Source of the DNA: Dyella choica
GTDB taxonomy: Bacteria > Pseudomonadota > Gammaproteobacteria > Xanthomonadales > Rhodanobacteraceae
Direction: 5' to 3'
Assembly: GCF_003977665.1 (NCBI RefSeq)
Contig: NZ_RYYV01000002.1
Coordinates: 1-64,000 of the forward strand
DNA length: 64,000 bases
Shown: positions 45,640 through 55,300 of the stretch, in pieces
Layout: every line of letters begins with the position of its first letter
How positions within the stretch are numbered: the first letter of the stretch is position 1
The notes under the pieces: model-generated
Databases searched by the model: none
Told to the model about the DNA's origin: nothing
Seen by the model: only the letters and a program-made list of their open reading frames with translations
Made by a program: the position numbers and the translations under genes

Positions 45640-46532
45640 CACCGTCCCGCGCCCAGATCATCCTCGCGTACGCCGCGATGTACCTCGTCGGTGGCTCGGT
45701 GTTCCTCGGCCAGCGCGTCGCCATGCACGGCGGACTCACTGCGTTTCTGACCAGCGGCGTGCGCATGGCGTTCGCCGGCGCGATTCTGCTCGCGTGGTCG
45801 CGCGCGCGCGGCGGCGGGCTCGCGCCGCGCCGGACCTGGCTCGATCTCGCGATCTCGGGCAGCCTGCTGTTCGTCGGCGGCAGCGCGCTGTCGATGATCG
45901 CCTCCGACCGCATCGCGTCCGGCCTCGTCGCGTTGCTCACCGCGACGGTGCCGTTCTGGATCACGATCGGCGCCGCGTTGCTCCCCAGCGGCGAGCGGCC
46001 GGCGAGCCTTGGCGCGCTCGGCCTCGTGCTCGGCTTCGTCGGCCTCGCGATCGTGATCGTGCCGACCGTGCACGGCGACGCGAGCGCGTCGGGCATCGCG
46101 ATCTCGCTGATCGCGGCGGTGGCGTGGGCCGCGGGCAGCCTGTGGGCGCGCCATCGCCTGCGAGAGTTGCCCGCGATGACGATCGCGAGCCATCAGATGC
46201 TGTTCGGCGCGCTGCCGCTGATCGCGATCGGCCTCGGCCGCGGCGAGCTCGCGCAGCTCGCGCCGACCGGCGACGGCCTACTCGCACTCGCGTACCTCAT
46301 CGTGTTCGGCAACCTGATCGCGTACCAGGCGTTCGTGTTCCTCATGAACCACGCGTCGCCGACCAAGGTCTCGACGTATGCGTACATCAATCCGATCCTC
46401 GCGATCGCGCTCGGCAGCTGGCTCGCCGGCGAGCACCTGCCCGCGAACGGTCTCGTCGGCGCGGCGGTGATCCTCGCCGGCGTCGCGCTCGCCAACCTCA
46501 GTACAGGTAGCCGATCTCAACGTAGGTCTTGA
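45636..46532 (+). CDS. EamA/DMT-family transporter, probable product exporter
   Basis: This 298-residue membrane protein has about ten helices in two EamA repeats (MYLVGGSVFLGQRVAMHGGL in the first, VFGNLIAYQAFVFLMNHASP in the second). DMT proteins commonly export amino-acid derivatives, and at the end of a biosynthetic operon this one is probably the efflux or self-resistance function. The last residues (GSRSQRRS) overlap, on the other strand, the remnant of a foreign gene. The original C-terminus may have been a little different. Confidence 0.85.
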
Positions 46533-46650
46533 TGCCCTCGCCGAAGCCGCACGACAGGTACGAGCCGCCGAGCGTGCTCTGCTGCGCGAACGGCGCACTG
46601 CTGTCGCTCATGAACGTCCACGCCGCGCTCGCGCCGCCCGAATCTGCCGC
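46498..46650 (-). pseudogene. C-terminal fragment of a foreign gene at the cluster border
   Basis: On the minus strand the sequence reads AADSGGASAAWTF, then APFAQQSTLGGSYLSCGFG and EGIKTYVEIGYLY followed by a stop, which looks like a genuine protein end and shares the high-GC codon style of the cluster. No start or upstream part exists; homology to anything coding stops near 46650. It is convergent with the exporter gene. It is probably the tail of the donor organism's neighbouring gene carried along with the cluster. Confidence 0.5.
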
Positions 46651-46671
46651 AAGGGATGCGGCCCTAACGTG

Positions 46672-46737
46672 AGCCCCTGTCGGCCGCTCGCCACGTGAAC
46701 GCCACCGTTCGTCACGAGAATGCCACCGTTCGCCACA
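46672..46737 (-). repeat. Possible IS21-family end remnant at the cluster border
   Basis: A motif of about 22 bases (GCCACCGTTCGTCACGAGAA, then GCCACCGTTCGCCACA, preceded by a related CTCGCCACGTGAAC) repeats. On the minus strand the end starts TGTGGCGAACGGTGGC. Repeated ends starting with TGT are typical of IS21 elements. No transposase is adjacent. It marks the right border of the high-GC segment. Confidence 0.4.
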
Positions 46738-47039
46738 AAGCAGCGGCGCGAGGGGCCACGCTATTGAAAAATAAAAACTCATTATTTCCATTGCGGCTGA
46801 GTGGGCAGCTCAATGGTTGGTGCAATATTGGGCGAGTCGATATTTCGGATGTGCTACGTGCGCACGGGATCGAGGACTGACACGGCTTTCAACGAACGCC
46901 ATGCGCTGCCTTGCAACGATCCGCTTGTGCTTCGACAGCTCGCCCGTTTCGCTCACAAGCAAGACAAAGGCGGACGAGAAAGACCATGGGCCACGAAGAA
47001 CACGAAGCATATGAAGAACCAACAAGACGAGGTTTGAAG
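46738..47039. other. Gap before the beta-propeller gene
   Basis: No gene is supported. The stretch ends with CACGAAGAACACGAAGCAT, a TTCGTG-rich type of intergenic sequence common in many proteobacteria, and a GAGG ribosome binding site for the next gene. Confidence 0.4.
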
Positions 47040-48020
47040 ATGACTTGCTTTGAGGCCCACAAGGACTACCCAAGCAGCAAGCCAAGCAGCAAGTTCCGAG
47101 CCACTCCCCACAGAGGCGCTTCTTGGATACACAAAATGGTGGCAGCTGCCGTCGTCACTACCATGTTCGTGGCAACGAGTGCTTTCGCTGGCAGCGTCGC
47201 CGTGCCGGTGACATTGGGTGGCGTCATTCATCCCGACAGTGACGACACACTCGCCTTCACACCGGATGGCAGCACCGTGTTCTTCGATCGCAGCGAAGGT
47301 CCGCACAAGACGGTGATGATTGCGCATCGTGTCGCCAACCATTGGTCAAAGCCGGAGGTTGCGAGTTTCTCCGGCCAATGGTTCGACCAAGACCCAGTCG
47401 TTTCGCCTGACGGGAGCTACATGCTGTTCAACTCAGATCGCCCCACCCAGCCGGGCTCAAAGCCACTGACACAGAACTATTTCGGCGCTGGTGTAACGGC
47501 GCCAGGCGCGAACATCTGGCGTGTCGACCGCACAACGCATGGCTGGGGCAAGCCCGTGTGGCTAGGCACCATCGTTAACAGCGATGTTTTCATCGATTTC
47601 GCGAGCATCGCCGGCGACAACACGCTGTACTTCATGCGCTGGAACGCGGAGGGAAAAGCGATGCAGTTCTGGCGTTCCGCATATAAGAACGGCCAATATC
47701 AATCACCGGAGCGCGTGATATTAGGCAAGCCATCTGAAACGCTGCACGATCCAGCCATAGCGCCCGATCAGTCATTTATTGTGTTCGACAGCGGAAGGAT
47801 CAAAGGCGGGCTCGGCCGCCTGAAAATCGCGTTCCGCGATGGCGATCATTGGGGTGAGCCCATGGATCTTGGGGATGATCTCAACAAGGATTTGCCATGG
47901 GGATCACACCTCGCGCCGGACGGGCACAATGTCTACGTCACCGGAAATTCAGGCATCTGGCAGATTTCGCTCGATCCCTGGTTGAAGGCGAGCCGGAACA
48001 ACGAGAGGCCGCCCTTATGA
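47040..48020 (+). CDS. Exported WD40/PD40-type beta-propeller protein
   Basis: The protein has 326 residues. The N-terminus has a hydrophobic segment (MVAAAVVTTMFVATSAFA) with a signal-peptidase-like site, preceded by an unusually long polar leader, so the true start may be the ATG near 47136. The body contains PD40 repeats (LAFTPDGSTVFFDR, PVVSPDGSYMLFNSDRP, AIAPDQSFIVFDSGR, HLAPDGHNVYVTGN), as in TolB. It is probably periplasmic or surface-attached. No operon partner is visible. Confidence 0.75.
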   Translation: MTCFEAHKDYPSSKPSSKFRATPHRGASWIHKMVAAAVVTTMFVATSAFAGSVAVPVTLGGVIHPDSDDTLAFTPDGSTVFFDRSEGPHKTVMIAHRVANHWSKPEVASFSGQWFDQDPVVSPDGSYMLFNSDRPTQPGSKPLTQNYFGAGVTAPGANIWRVDRTTHGWGKPVWLGTIVNSDVFIDFASIAGDNTLYFMRWNAEGKAMQFWRSAYKNGQYQSPERVILGKPSETLHDPAIAPDQSFIVFDSGRIKGGLGRLKIAFRDGDHWGEPMDLGDDLNKDLPWGSHLAPDGHNVYVTGNSGIWQISLDPWLKASRNNERPPL

Positions 48021-48076
48021 GGCGAGCTTGTTGAGTTCCGTCCAAAAAACGGCAGTTCTTGCCGGAAGCTGGAGTG

Positions 48077-48114
48077 CCCTACCCCTGATAACACGGGCTA
48101 ATCGTCCTGCCCTA
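48077..48114 (+). repeat. 38-bp direct repeat, left copy
   Basis: The core GATAACACGGGCTAATCG with flanking CCCTACCC and CCTGCCCT recurs at 50015-50052 with three differences. The copies bracket the LysR/SDR gene pair in direct orientation. Confidence 0.75.
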
Positions 48115-48220
48115 GCGTCCGCTTTCGCCAGAAGCGGTCCTTCGCGTAAAGCGAACGCTATCCTTAATAGCGGTCATGGCATGGCTGGGGCGTTGAACGG
48201 GTGGCCGCGTCCTGCTGCCG

Positions 48221-49090
48221 CTACCAGGCCCTCGCTGCTTCAGCGAGAAGCTGATGACTGATACGAACTCGCTCGACAGCGATGCTCCCCTTGCTGCGCG
48301 CGACGTAGATGGACACCTGAGACCTGGCTCTTAGGTTCTGGCTGATCAACTGACCCGTTTGCAGCATGTCAGTGCAAAGGCACTCGGGAACGATTGCCAA
48401 GCCGGTTCCTGCGGCGGCGGCATCAATCGCCGCTTGGTAGTCCGGAACGATCGCCGAGGGGAGGTCGGGATTCGATCCGAATGCGGCACGCCAGAAGCTG
48501 GCAAGCACGGGCAGCGGGCCTTGAATGTCGATCAGCGGCAATCCCTTGGGCGCGGCCGATTTGGGAAGGCGCTCGCGCCAGCGCGGCGCGCACACCAGTA
48601 TCAGCGCGCCCTCGTATAGCAGGTCGTAGTCGATGGCCCGGTGCGGAATTCGCGCCGGCGTCACAGCAAGATCCAACTCCTGCTCGGCCAAAGCCTTCAC
48701 CAACGCGGGTGGTGGTGCCGATCGCAAGTCGAGACGGACACCGTATTGCGACAAGGGTGCAAGTCCCGAGAGGATCAGCTTTGTGAAGCCGCTGGTCGAT
48801 CCCACATGAATGGTGCCTGCTAGCCCTTCGCTCTTCCCGCCCGAGACGCCCACGACGGCTTCCAGCGCATCCAGATGCGCTCCCACTTGGCGCTCCAGTT
48901 CGTGGGCGGCAGGCGTCGACGCCAATCCGCGGGGTAAGCGCTCAAACAGCTTGCAGCCCAGGCGATCCTCGAGAACCTTGATGTGTCGCGATACGGCGGG
49001 CTGAGTCAGATGGAGCGCGTCTGCAGCTCTCGAGATCGAGTTGTGCCGGTAGACGCTGAGAAAGCTTCGAAGGTAGAGCAGATGAGCCAT
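48221..49090 (-). CDS. LysR-family transcription regulator
   Basis: This 289-residue protein has the N-terminal winged helix-turn-helix (SISRAADALHLTQPAVSRHI, then KVLEDRLGCKLFER) at residues 18-52 and a periplasmic-binding-like effector domain. It is divergent from an SDR gene across 91 bases, the usual arrangement of a LysR regulator with its target. It probably activates the SDR gene in response to a metabolite and represses itself. Confidence 0.9.
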   Translation of the reverse strand: MAHLLYLRSFLSVYRHNSISRAADALHLTQPAVSRHIKVLEDRLGCKLFERLPRGLASTPAAHELERQVGAHLDALEAVVGVSGGKSEGLAGTIHVGSTSGFTKLILSGLAPLSQYGVRLDLRSAPPPALVKALAEQELDLAVTPARIPHRAIDYDLLYEGALILVCAPRWRERLPKSAAPKGLPLIDIQGPLPVLASFWRAAFGSNPDLPSAIVPDYQAAIDAAAAGTGLAIVPECLCTDMLQTGQLISQNLRARSQVSIYVARSKGSIAVERVRISHQLLAEAARAW

Positions 49091-49096
49091 ACAAAT

Positions 49097-49121
49097 ATTT
49101 ATGGGAAAGTAATCAATAAAT
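49097..49121. promoter_or_regulatory. Candidate LysR binding site
   Basis: ATTTAT (49097-49102) and ATAAAT (49116-49121) form an inverted repeat in the divergent gap. It lies 7 bases from the LysR start, fitting an autoregulatory site. Confidence 0.45.
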
Positions 49122-49181
49122 GATTTGTCTTGAGTCTAGGTCGGCCTCAAAGTCTGGGCAAGACATCCATCAGGTGCTGCC

Positions 49182-49967
49182 ATGCCTTTACCGCCATCCA
49201 CTGTTCCTGTGTTTTCCGACCTCCGAGGCAAGATCGCCGTCGTGACCGGCGGTTCGCGTGGAATCGGAGCGGAAACCTGCCTCGCGCTCGCGAAGAACGG
49301 AGTCAAGGTCGCGATCAACGGCCGTGACGAAGCGGCAATTCAGGCGACAGTGCAGGCCATCCGTGCAATCCACGGCGAAGCCATGGCTGCGCCTGCGGAT
49401 TGCGCCCAGCTGTCTTCGGTCGAAGCGATGCGGGACCGCGTCAATGCGGAGCTTGGCGCGCCTGACTTTGTCGTAGCGTTTGCCGGGGGTGGCACCGGAC
49501 GGCCGATGCCGTTCGAGCAGATCACCGAGGAGGACTGGCGCTCGAGCATTGACAACAACCTGACATCTACGTTCTTCACCCTCAAATGCTTTCTGCCCGC
49601 AATGATCGCGCGTGGCTCTGGATGCATCGTGAACATGGCATCGACTGGCGGCAGGGTGGCAGCAGGGGCGCCCGCTGCCTACGGCGCGGCCAAAGCTGGC
49701 GTGATCATGCTTACGCGTCATTTGGCCCACGAGGCAGGTAAGTACGGAATCCGGGTCAACTGTGTTTCACCATCGGCGGTTCTGACGCAACGAACCCGGA
49801 AGTCGATCTCGGACGAACAAGAACAACAGATGTGCGCCGCTTTCCCGCTGGGCCGACTGGGGCATCCACAGGATGTCGCAGCCGCGACCCTATTTCTCCT
49901 GTCCTCAGCCTCTTCCTGGATCACTGGCGCGACCTTGGATGTGACCGGCGGCCGTGTCATGTCATGA
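49182..49967 (+). CDS. Short-chain dehydrogenase/reductase (FabG-like)
   Basis: This 261-residue classical SDR has TGGSRGIG (about residues 22-29), the structural NNLTS motif, catalytic Ser in NMASTGG, and the Tyr-x3-Lys pair in PAAYGAAKAG, all intact. C-terminal GATLDVTGG is typical of the FabG group. The substrate is unknown. It is divergent from, and probably controlled by, the LysR gene. Confidence 0.88.
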   Translation: MPLPPSTVPVFSDLRGKIAVVTGGSRGIGAETCLALAKNGVKVAINGRDEAAIQATVQAIRAIHGEAMAAPADCAQLSSVEAMRDRVNAELGAPDFVVAFAGGGTGRPMPFEQITEEDWRSSIDNNLTSTFFTLKCFLPAMIARGSGCIVNMASTGGRVAAGAPAAYGAAKAGVIMLTRHLAHEAGKYGIRVNCVSPSAVLTQRTRKSISDEQEQQMCAAFPLGRLGHPQDVAAATLFLLSSASSWITGATLDVTGGRVMS

Positions 49968-50014
49968 AGGAGGTCCGGATGGCGCGAATCACTCGGAACT
50001 TTGGATTTGCCGTC

Positions 50015-50052
50015 CCCTACCCTCGATAACACGGGCTAATCGCCCTGCCCTG
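50015..50052 (+). repeat. 38-bp direct repeat, right copy
   Basis: Second copy of the repeat at 48077-48114. It follows the SDR gene by 48 bases. Confidence 0.75.
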
Positions 50053-50483
50053 ACAAAAGTTCAATGCGCAACGCATTCGGCCATTCGTTTTAAATTGCGG
50101 TCAGGAATCATAGGCCGCGAGAGCAAATTCCGCAGCCGTCATGCTTGCCAGGTTTAAGTGTCCCGATCGGCAATGTTCGATGGTGATCATCTTTTTGAGG
50201 CTGAATAGCCAGCGGCACCTACCTGCTTGGCCGTAGCCACGTGCTTATCCAAGCCGCGACGCGCGCCCACGCGGTATTGGCGACCAATTGTCGTCACGTG
50301 TTTGGCGTCTTCACAACCGTGAATGGCGCGGCCAAGGACCACCATTGCTTCACTTACGCCCGGACACTTTTATAGCCGCCGCCGCGGTCACCGCCCCTCT
50401 TTCAATGGCGCCATACGTCCCAAAATGAGATGATTCACAGTTAATTGGCGCCGTCGGCGCGCCTTTCCCCCACCAGAGACACC
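50053..50483. other. Gap before the RIO kinase gene
   Basis: No gene is supported. The end of the gap should hold the promoter of the kinase gene. Confidence 0.4.
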
Positions 50484-51338
50484 GTGAAGACTCCCCAAGG
50501 CCTGCAGGCGCTGATCGATGACGGCGTCATTGATGAAGTGCTGCGCCCGCTCAAAAGCGGCAAGGAAGCAGAGGTGTACGTCGTCCGCAGCGGCGATGAC
50601 GTACGCTGCGCAAAGGTCTACAAGGACATGGCGCAACGTAGCTTCCAGCAGCGCGTGCAGTATCAGGAAGGCCGCAAGGTGCGAGGCAGTCGTGAAGCGC
50701 GCGCGATCGGCAAGGCCAGCAAGTACGGGCGCAAGCAGCAGGAAGTAGCTTGGAAGAACACTGAGGTAGATGCGCTCTACCAGCTACGCGCCGCCGGCGT
50801 GCGCGTCCCTGAGCCTTATGGCTATTTCCACGGCGTATTGGTCATGGAGCTGGTCACCGATGCCGAGGGCTACTCCGCGCCACGCCTAGGTGAGATTGAG
50901 CTCAATGCAGAGCGTGCGCGCGAATACCACCGCGTGCTGGTGCGCCAGATGGCGCTGATGCTGTGCTGCGGGCTGATTCATGGCGACCTGTCCCCGTACA
51001 ACGTCTTGGTCGGTCCGGATGGGCCGGTGGTGATCGACTTCCCACAGGTCGTCAGCGCCGCCGGCAACAATGCGGCCCGCACGATGCTGCTGCGTGACGT
51101 CAACAACCTCACGGCGCACCTTGGCCGCTCGGCGCCCGAGCTATTGGAGACCTGGTACGGCGAGGAGATGTGGGCGCTGTTCCAGGCAGGCGAACTTCAA
51201 CCCGATACCGAGCTTACGGGCGAGTTCACGCCTGACGAAACCGAGGTCGATCTCGACAGCATTCGCCAGTCCATCAATGATGCGCGCGAAGAAGCGTTGA
51301 TCCGGCAGCAGGGGCGCGAGGCGGCAGAGGAATACTAG
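50484..51338 (+). CDS. RIO-type serine/threonine kinase
   Basis: The protein has 284 residues from the GTG at 50484 (the ATG at 50445 lies outside the conserved start). The RIO P-loop is replaced by SGKEAEVYVV; the ATP Lys is in RCAKVYK, the catalytic Asp in IHGDLSPYNVLV, and the metal Asp in PVVIDFPQVV. Pseudomonad homologues are linked to envelope stress; archaeal and eukaryotic relatives work in ribosome assembly. It is convergent with a pseudouridine synthase gene. Confidence 0.87.
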   Translation: MKTPQGLQALIDDGVIDEVLRPLKSGKEAEVYVVRSGDDVRCAKVYKDMAQRSFQQRVQYQEGRKVRGSREARAIGKASKYGRKQQEVAWKNTEVDALYQLRAAGVRVPEPYGYFHGVLVMELVTDAEGYSAPRLGEIELNAERAREYHRVLVRQMALMLCCGLIHGDLSPYNVLVGPDGPVVIDFPQVVSAAGNNAARTMLLRDVNNLTAHLGRSAPELLETWYGEEMWALFQAGELQPDTELTGEFTPDETEVDLDSIRQSINDAREEALIRQQGREAAEEY

Positions 51339-51369
51339 AATCCGCCAGTTGCTCCAATGTGCCCGAGCC

Positions 51370-52107
51370 TCAGAATTTCTCGCCCACAGGCAGATAGCGC
51401 CACGCTCCGGGCGGCATCGCCCCGCTAGGGCCCTTGCCCAACGCGACCTTGCCGATGCGCAATCGGCGGATTGACACGACGCCCAGCCCGACCTGGATGC
51501 ACATGTCTCGCAGCTGTCCATCTTGCGCGCCCTTGATCGCGAAGCGCAGCCGGGTCTCGTTCTGCCAGCTCACTTTGCACGGCGAAAGCGCGCGCCCTTT
51601 GAAACTCAGGCCGTAACTGAGCCTCTGCAGGCCGTCAGGCGCGATCTCGCCGCTGACCTCGACGATGTACTCGTGCTCGATAAGGTCAGCGTCTTCAGTC
51701 AGGCGGCGGCGTACACGGCCGTCCTGGGTCAGCACCATCAAGCCACTAGCCTCCGCATCCATCGGCACCGGCGACGTCAAGCGATGGAAATGTCGCCTGA
51801 GCAGACGTTCACCACTCGGGTCCTCGGCCCAGCGTGTCGCCGGCGTCACCAGGGAACTGGCGGACTTATCGCCATAGACGGCGTCCACGCCCGAAGGTTT
51901 GTGCAACAGGATCGTGGCAGGCTCCACGGCGTCCAGGCGCGCGCCGGGGTCGAGCTCAACCCGCTCAAGGGTCACCTTGTGTTGCGGCACCTCGACGACA
52001 AGCCCGTCCACCGATACCCAGCCGTTCTGGATAAATTGCTCGGCTTCAGCACGCGAAAGACCAAACAGCTCAGAGACACGATGGGAAAGTCGAACCGGTG
52101 CAGACAT
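51370..52107 (-). CDS. Pseudouridine synthase, RluF/RsuA family
   Basis: The protein has 245 residues from the ATG at 52107. The N-terminal S4 RNA-binding domain (VSELFGLSRAEAEQFIQNGW) is at residues 11-30 and beyond. The RsuA-type catalytic domain has the active-site Asp in VPMDAEASGLMVLT, which departs from the usual GRLDxxTSGLL. It modifies a uridine of 23S rRNA or a tRNA. It is a monocistronic, probably housekeeping gene. Confidence 0.82.
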   Translation of the reverse strand: MSAPVRLSHRVSELFGLSRAEAEQFIQNGWVSVDGLVVEVPQHKVTLERVELDPGARLDAVEPATILLHKPSGVDAVYGDKSASSLVTPATRWAEDPSGERLLRRHFHRLTSPVPMDAEASGLMVLTQDGRVRRRLTEDADLIEHEYIVEVSGEIAPDGLQRLSYGLSFKGRALSPCKVSWQNETRLRFAIKGAQDGQLRDMCIQVGLGVVSIRRLRIGKVALGKGPSGAMPPGAWRYLPVGEKF

Positions 52108-52261
52108 GGGGCTGGCCAGAGAAGCGCGACACGCAGTGTAACGGCTATGGAAGGTAAGCAAGGACTTTGTGGGCGCTACCCGTCATTTCTTTGAGAGCCC
52201 CCAGTGTGAGACACCACACTAGCCGCTGGTTGTCATTTTTCAATCAAGAGCTCGGTTTATT

Positions 52262-52307
52262 GGATGTCAGCTGCCATTGGCGTCTTCCACCATGGCAGCT
52301 GACATCC
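52262..52307 (-). terminator. Strong hairpin after the autotransporter gene
   Basis: A perfect 16-base inverted repeat (GGATGTCAGCTGCCAT and its complement, 14-base loop) stands 13 bases after the autotransporter stop. There is no long T tract, so it may work bidirectionally or stabilise the mRNA end as well as terminate. Confidence 0.75.
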
Positions 52308-52320
52308 GAATCGAACGTTT

Positions 52321-55300
52321 TCAGAACGCGTAGGTAAGGCTCAGATGGGCAGCCTGATCGTTGACGCGTGAAGCAAACTGTCCGTTGTAGGTCGCATCCA
52401 GCGAGAGGTGGGATGTGGCGAGGAAGCGCAAGCCCGCCGTGATGGCCATGGCGTTATGCGCCACGGGTGTGCCTTGGACGGTGAATGCATTGCTGCCGCT
52501 GACCAACTGCATGGTGGCCGCGGGGTTCGTATCACCCCATGCGTGTTGCCAACCCAGGCTGGCATGGGCCTGCACCGTGCCTTGTGGATCAACTTTCGCG
52601 GCGCCGCGCAAACCCAGCATGCCGTAGGTTTGCGTGCTGGTGTGCGCATTGCCGCTGAGTGCTGCTGCAGTACCCGATTCGGAGAAGGCATCGGTGTGCA
52701 GCCGCTGTGCCGCCAGATCGACAAACGGTGCGAGCGTGCCGCGGCCAAGCGTGAACACGTAGCTTGCATCCACATAGCCTTGCGCCGTGTTGGCGTTATA
52801 TCGGGTGGTATTGGCGCCGGCCACGTTGCGGAAGTCGACGTGGCGATCGGTGCTCAGGTGCTGCCAGCCGTAGAACGCACCGCTCATCAGTTGAAAGCCC
52901 CTCATTTGCAGGCTGCCATAGACACCGGCATGGCGGGTGTGCGCGTGCGCGGTCGAATCCAGCGAACCGACACTATCGGAAAGATTACCCGTGCCGATCA
53001 GGGCGCCTACACGCGCAACGTCGCCGATAGGTGCATCTGCACCCAGCAGCATGCCGCCGCCGTTGGCGTCGAGCGTGGACGCGTTGCCATCACCTTGATG
53101 ACTGCTGCCGCGAGCCATCGCCGCGGTCCACACGGAAGTACCGTTGTCCATCCGGCCTGACTGACCGCCGGTTTCCTGCGTCCAGTCCAGCAGGTGCTCG
53201 GTGACGGCGTCGCGCACATCGTGTTCGTCGTCCATGATGGCGGTGCGGACCGAGGCATGGATTTCGCCGCTCATCTGATCGAATGCGATGCGAGCCGTGT
53301 TCGCATCCGCCAGCAGCAGCTCGTCGTAGATGGCGTTGCCATAGCTCAGCTTATTGAGGCTCGTGGCCACGGCGATCTGGTTTTGCGTTTGCGCCACGGC
53401 GCTGAAGTTGATGTTGTTTCGTTGCAGGGTCAGCGTCACATCGTTGACGGCGTAACTCAGCGTCGGCGTCAGAAAGGTGAAGTTGCTGCTGGCGGATGCG
53501 AACTGCCCACTCACGCCGCCGGCTGCGCTGAGAATGGTGTAGCTGGTGTGCGGCAGCCAGTTGCCGTTGTCGGCCAACACCAGCGCACTGCCCGCCAGGC
53601 TGGCGGTACCGCCCACGCTCAGCAGGCTGGCCTGTCCGCCGGGTGTCGCTTCCACCCGCAGCACACCGTTGGCGGTTTGCGTGTAGTTGCCTTGCACGGT
53701 GAGTGTACCGATCGAGCCGCCGGCCCATACCGTGCCGCCGTTGGTCACGCTGCCGCCGATGGTGCCATGGCCACGCAAGGTGCCGCCGCCATTCACCGCG
53801 ACGTTGCCGCCAAGATAGGCCGACGTCGTGGCGGCGTCGCCGACTTCCAGTGTGCCGTTCTGCACCGTGGTGGTGCCGGTGAACGCCTTGCTCTGACCAT
53901 CCAGCACCAGGGTCCCGGTGCCGGCCTGGCCGAGCGAACCACTGCCGGAAATCACGCCGCCAAAGCTGACCGCATCGCTGCGGTCGAACACCAGCGAACC
54001 GTTGTCGCTGACGCTGCCATTGATCCAGCCGCTGGTGCCGCCGTTGCCCACCTGCAAGCTGCCTGCGTCGATGGTGGTCGCGCCGGCATAGCTGTTGGCG
54101 CCGGTCAGCGTCAGGTTGCCGGTGCCCCTCTTGAAAAGGGAACCGTTACCGGAAATCGCGCCGCTAAAGCTCACCGCATCGCTGCGATCGAAGACCAGCA
54201 CACCGTTGTTGACGACATTGCCAGTCACTGAACCCGACGTGCCGCCATTGCCGATCTGCAAGCTACCCGCGTTGATGGTGGTGCTGCCGCCGTAAACGCT
54301 GTTGCCGGTGAGCACCAGGGTGCCCGCGCCGGACTTGCTCAACGCTCCGCTACCGCTCAATGCCTGGGTGACGGTGAAGGTGTTCGCGGCATCGGTGATA
54401 TCCAGGTCGCCGCCGTTGGTGCCGAGCGCAATCGCACGTGCCGTTGCGTTGAACGCGTGACCGGTGATGCTCAGCGAGCCACCGTTGATGGTCAACGCAC
54501 CCGTTGCTGCACCAAGGTTTGCCTCGCTGGATACCGACAGGGTGCTGTTGTTGATCGTGGTGCCTCCGCTATAGGTATTGGTGCCGGTCAGCGTTACGTT
54601 GTCGCTCGACAGCACCAGTCCGCCGCTGCCCGCGATCACGCCGGCAAAGCTGCCGGTGGTGTTGCTCAAGGTCAACGGTTTGCTGCCCAGCACAACCACG
54701 CCGTCGCCGCTCAGATGACTCAGCGACACGCCCGTCGTGCTGGCCGATACATCCAGCGTGCCGTGGTCGATGACGTTGCTGGACGTTGTCAGGTCACCCG
54801 TCAGCGTCAGCGTGGCGCTGCTGTCGATCGTGGTGGCGCCGGTATAGGCATTGGTGCCGGAGAGTGTCTCGTTGCCGCTCGCCAGGGTTACACCGCCATT
54901 GCCGCTGATGACCCCGCTGAAGTTGCCGCTGGCATAGGTCAGGGATAGCGTCTGACTGCCGAGATTCACGCTACCACTGCCGCTCAGCGATGTGATCGAT
55001 GCACCGCTGGGGGTGCCGCCGATATCGAACGTCGCACCGTTGGCTACGCTTACGTCGCTGGAATTTGCGATGCTGCCGCTGCCTGACAACGCCAGCTTGC
55101 CCGCGTTGATCGCTGTAGTGCCGGAGTAAGGGTTGGCGCTCGTGAGCGTCAATGTGCCCGAGCCCATCTGACTGAGCGAACCGCTACCCGAAATCACGCC
55201 GCCGAAGCCAACCGCGTCGCTGCGGTCGAACTCTAGCGAACCGTCGTTGGTGACGTTGCCGCCGATCCCGCCTGTAGTGCTGCCATTGCCGATTTGCAGG

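Noticed and set aside
46960-47036. A TTCGTG-rich repeat-like stretch before the beta-propeller gene.
   Set aside because: It resembles a common intergenic sequence type and I cannot show a second copy in the window.
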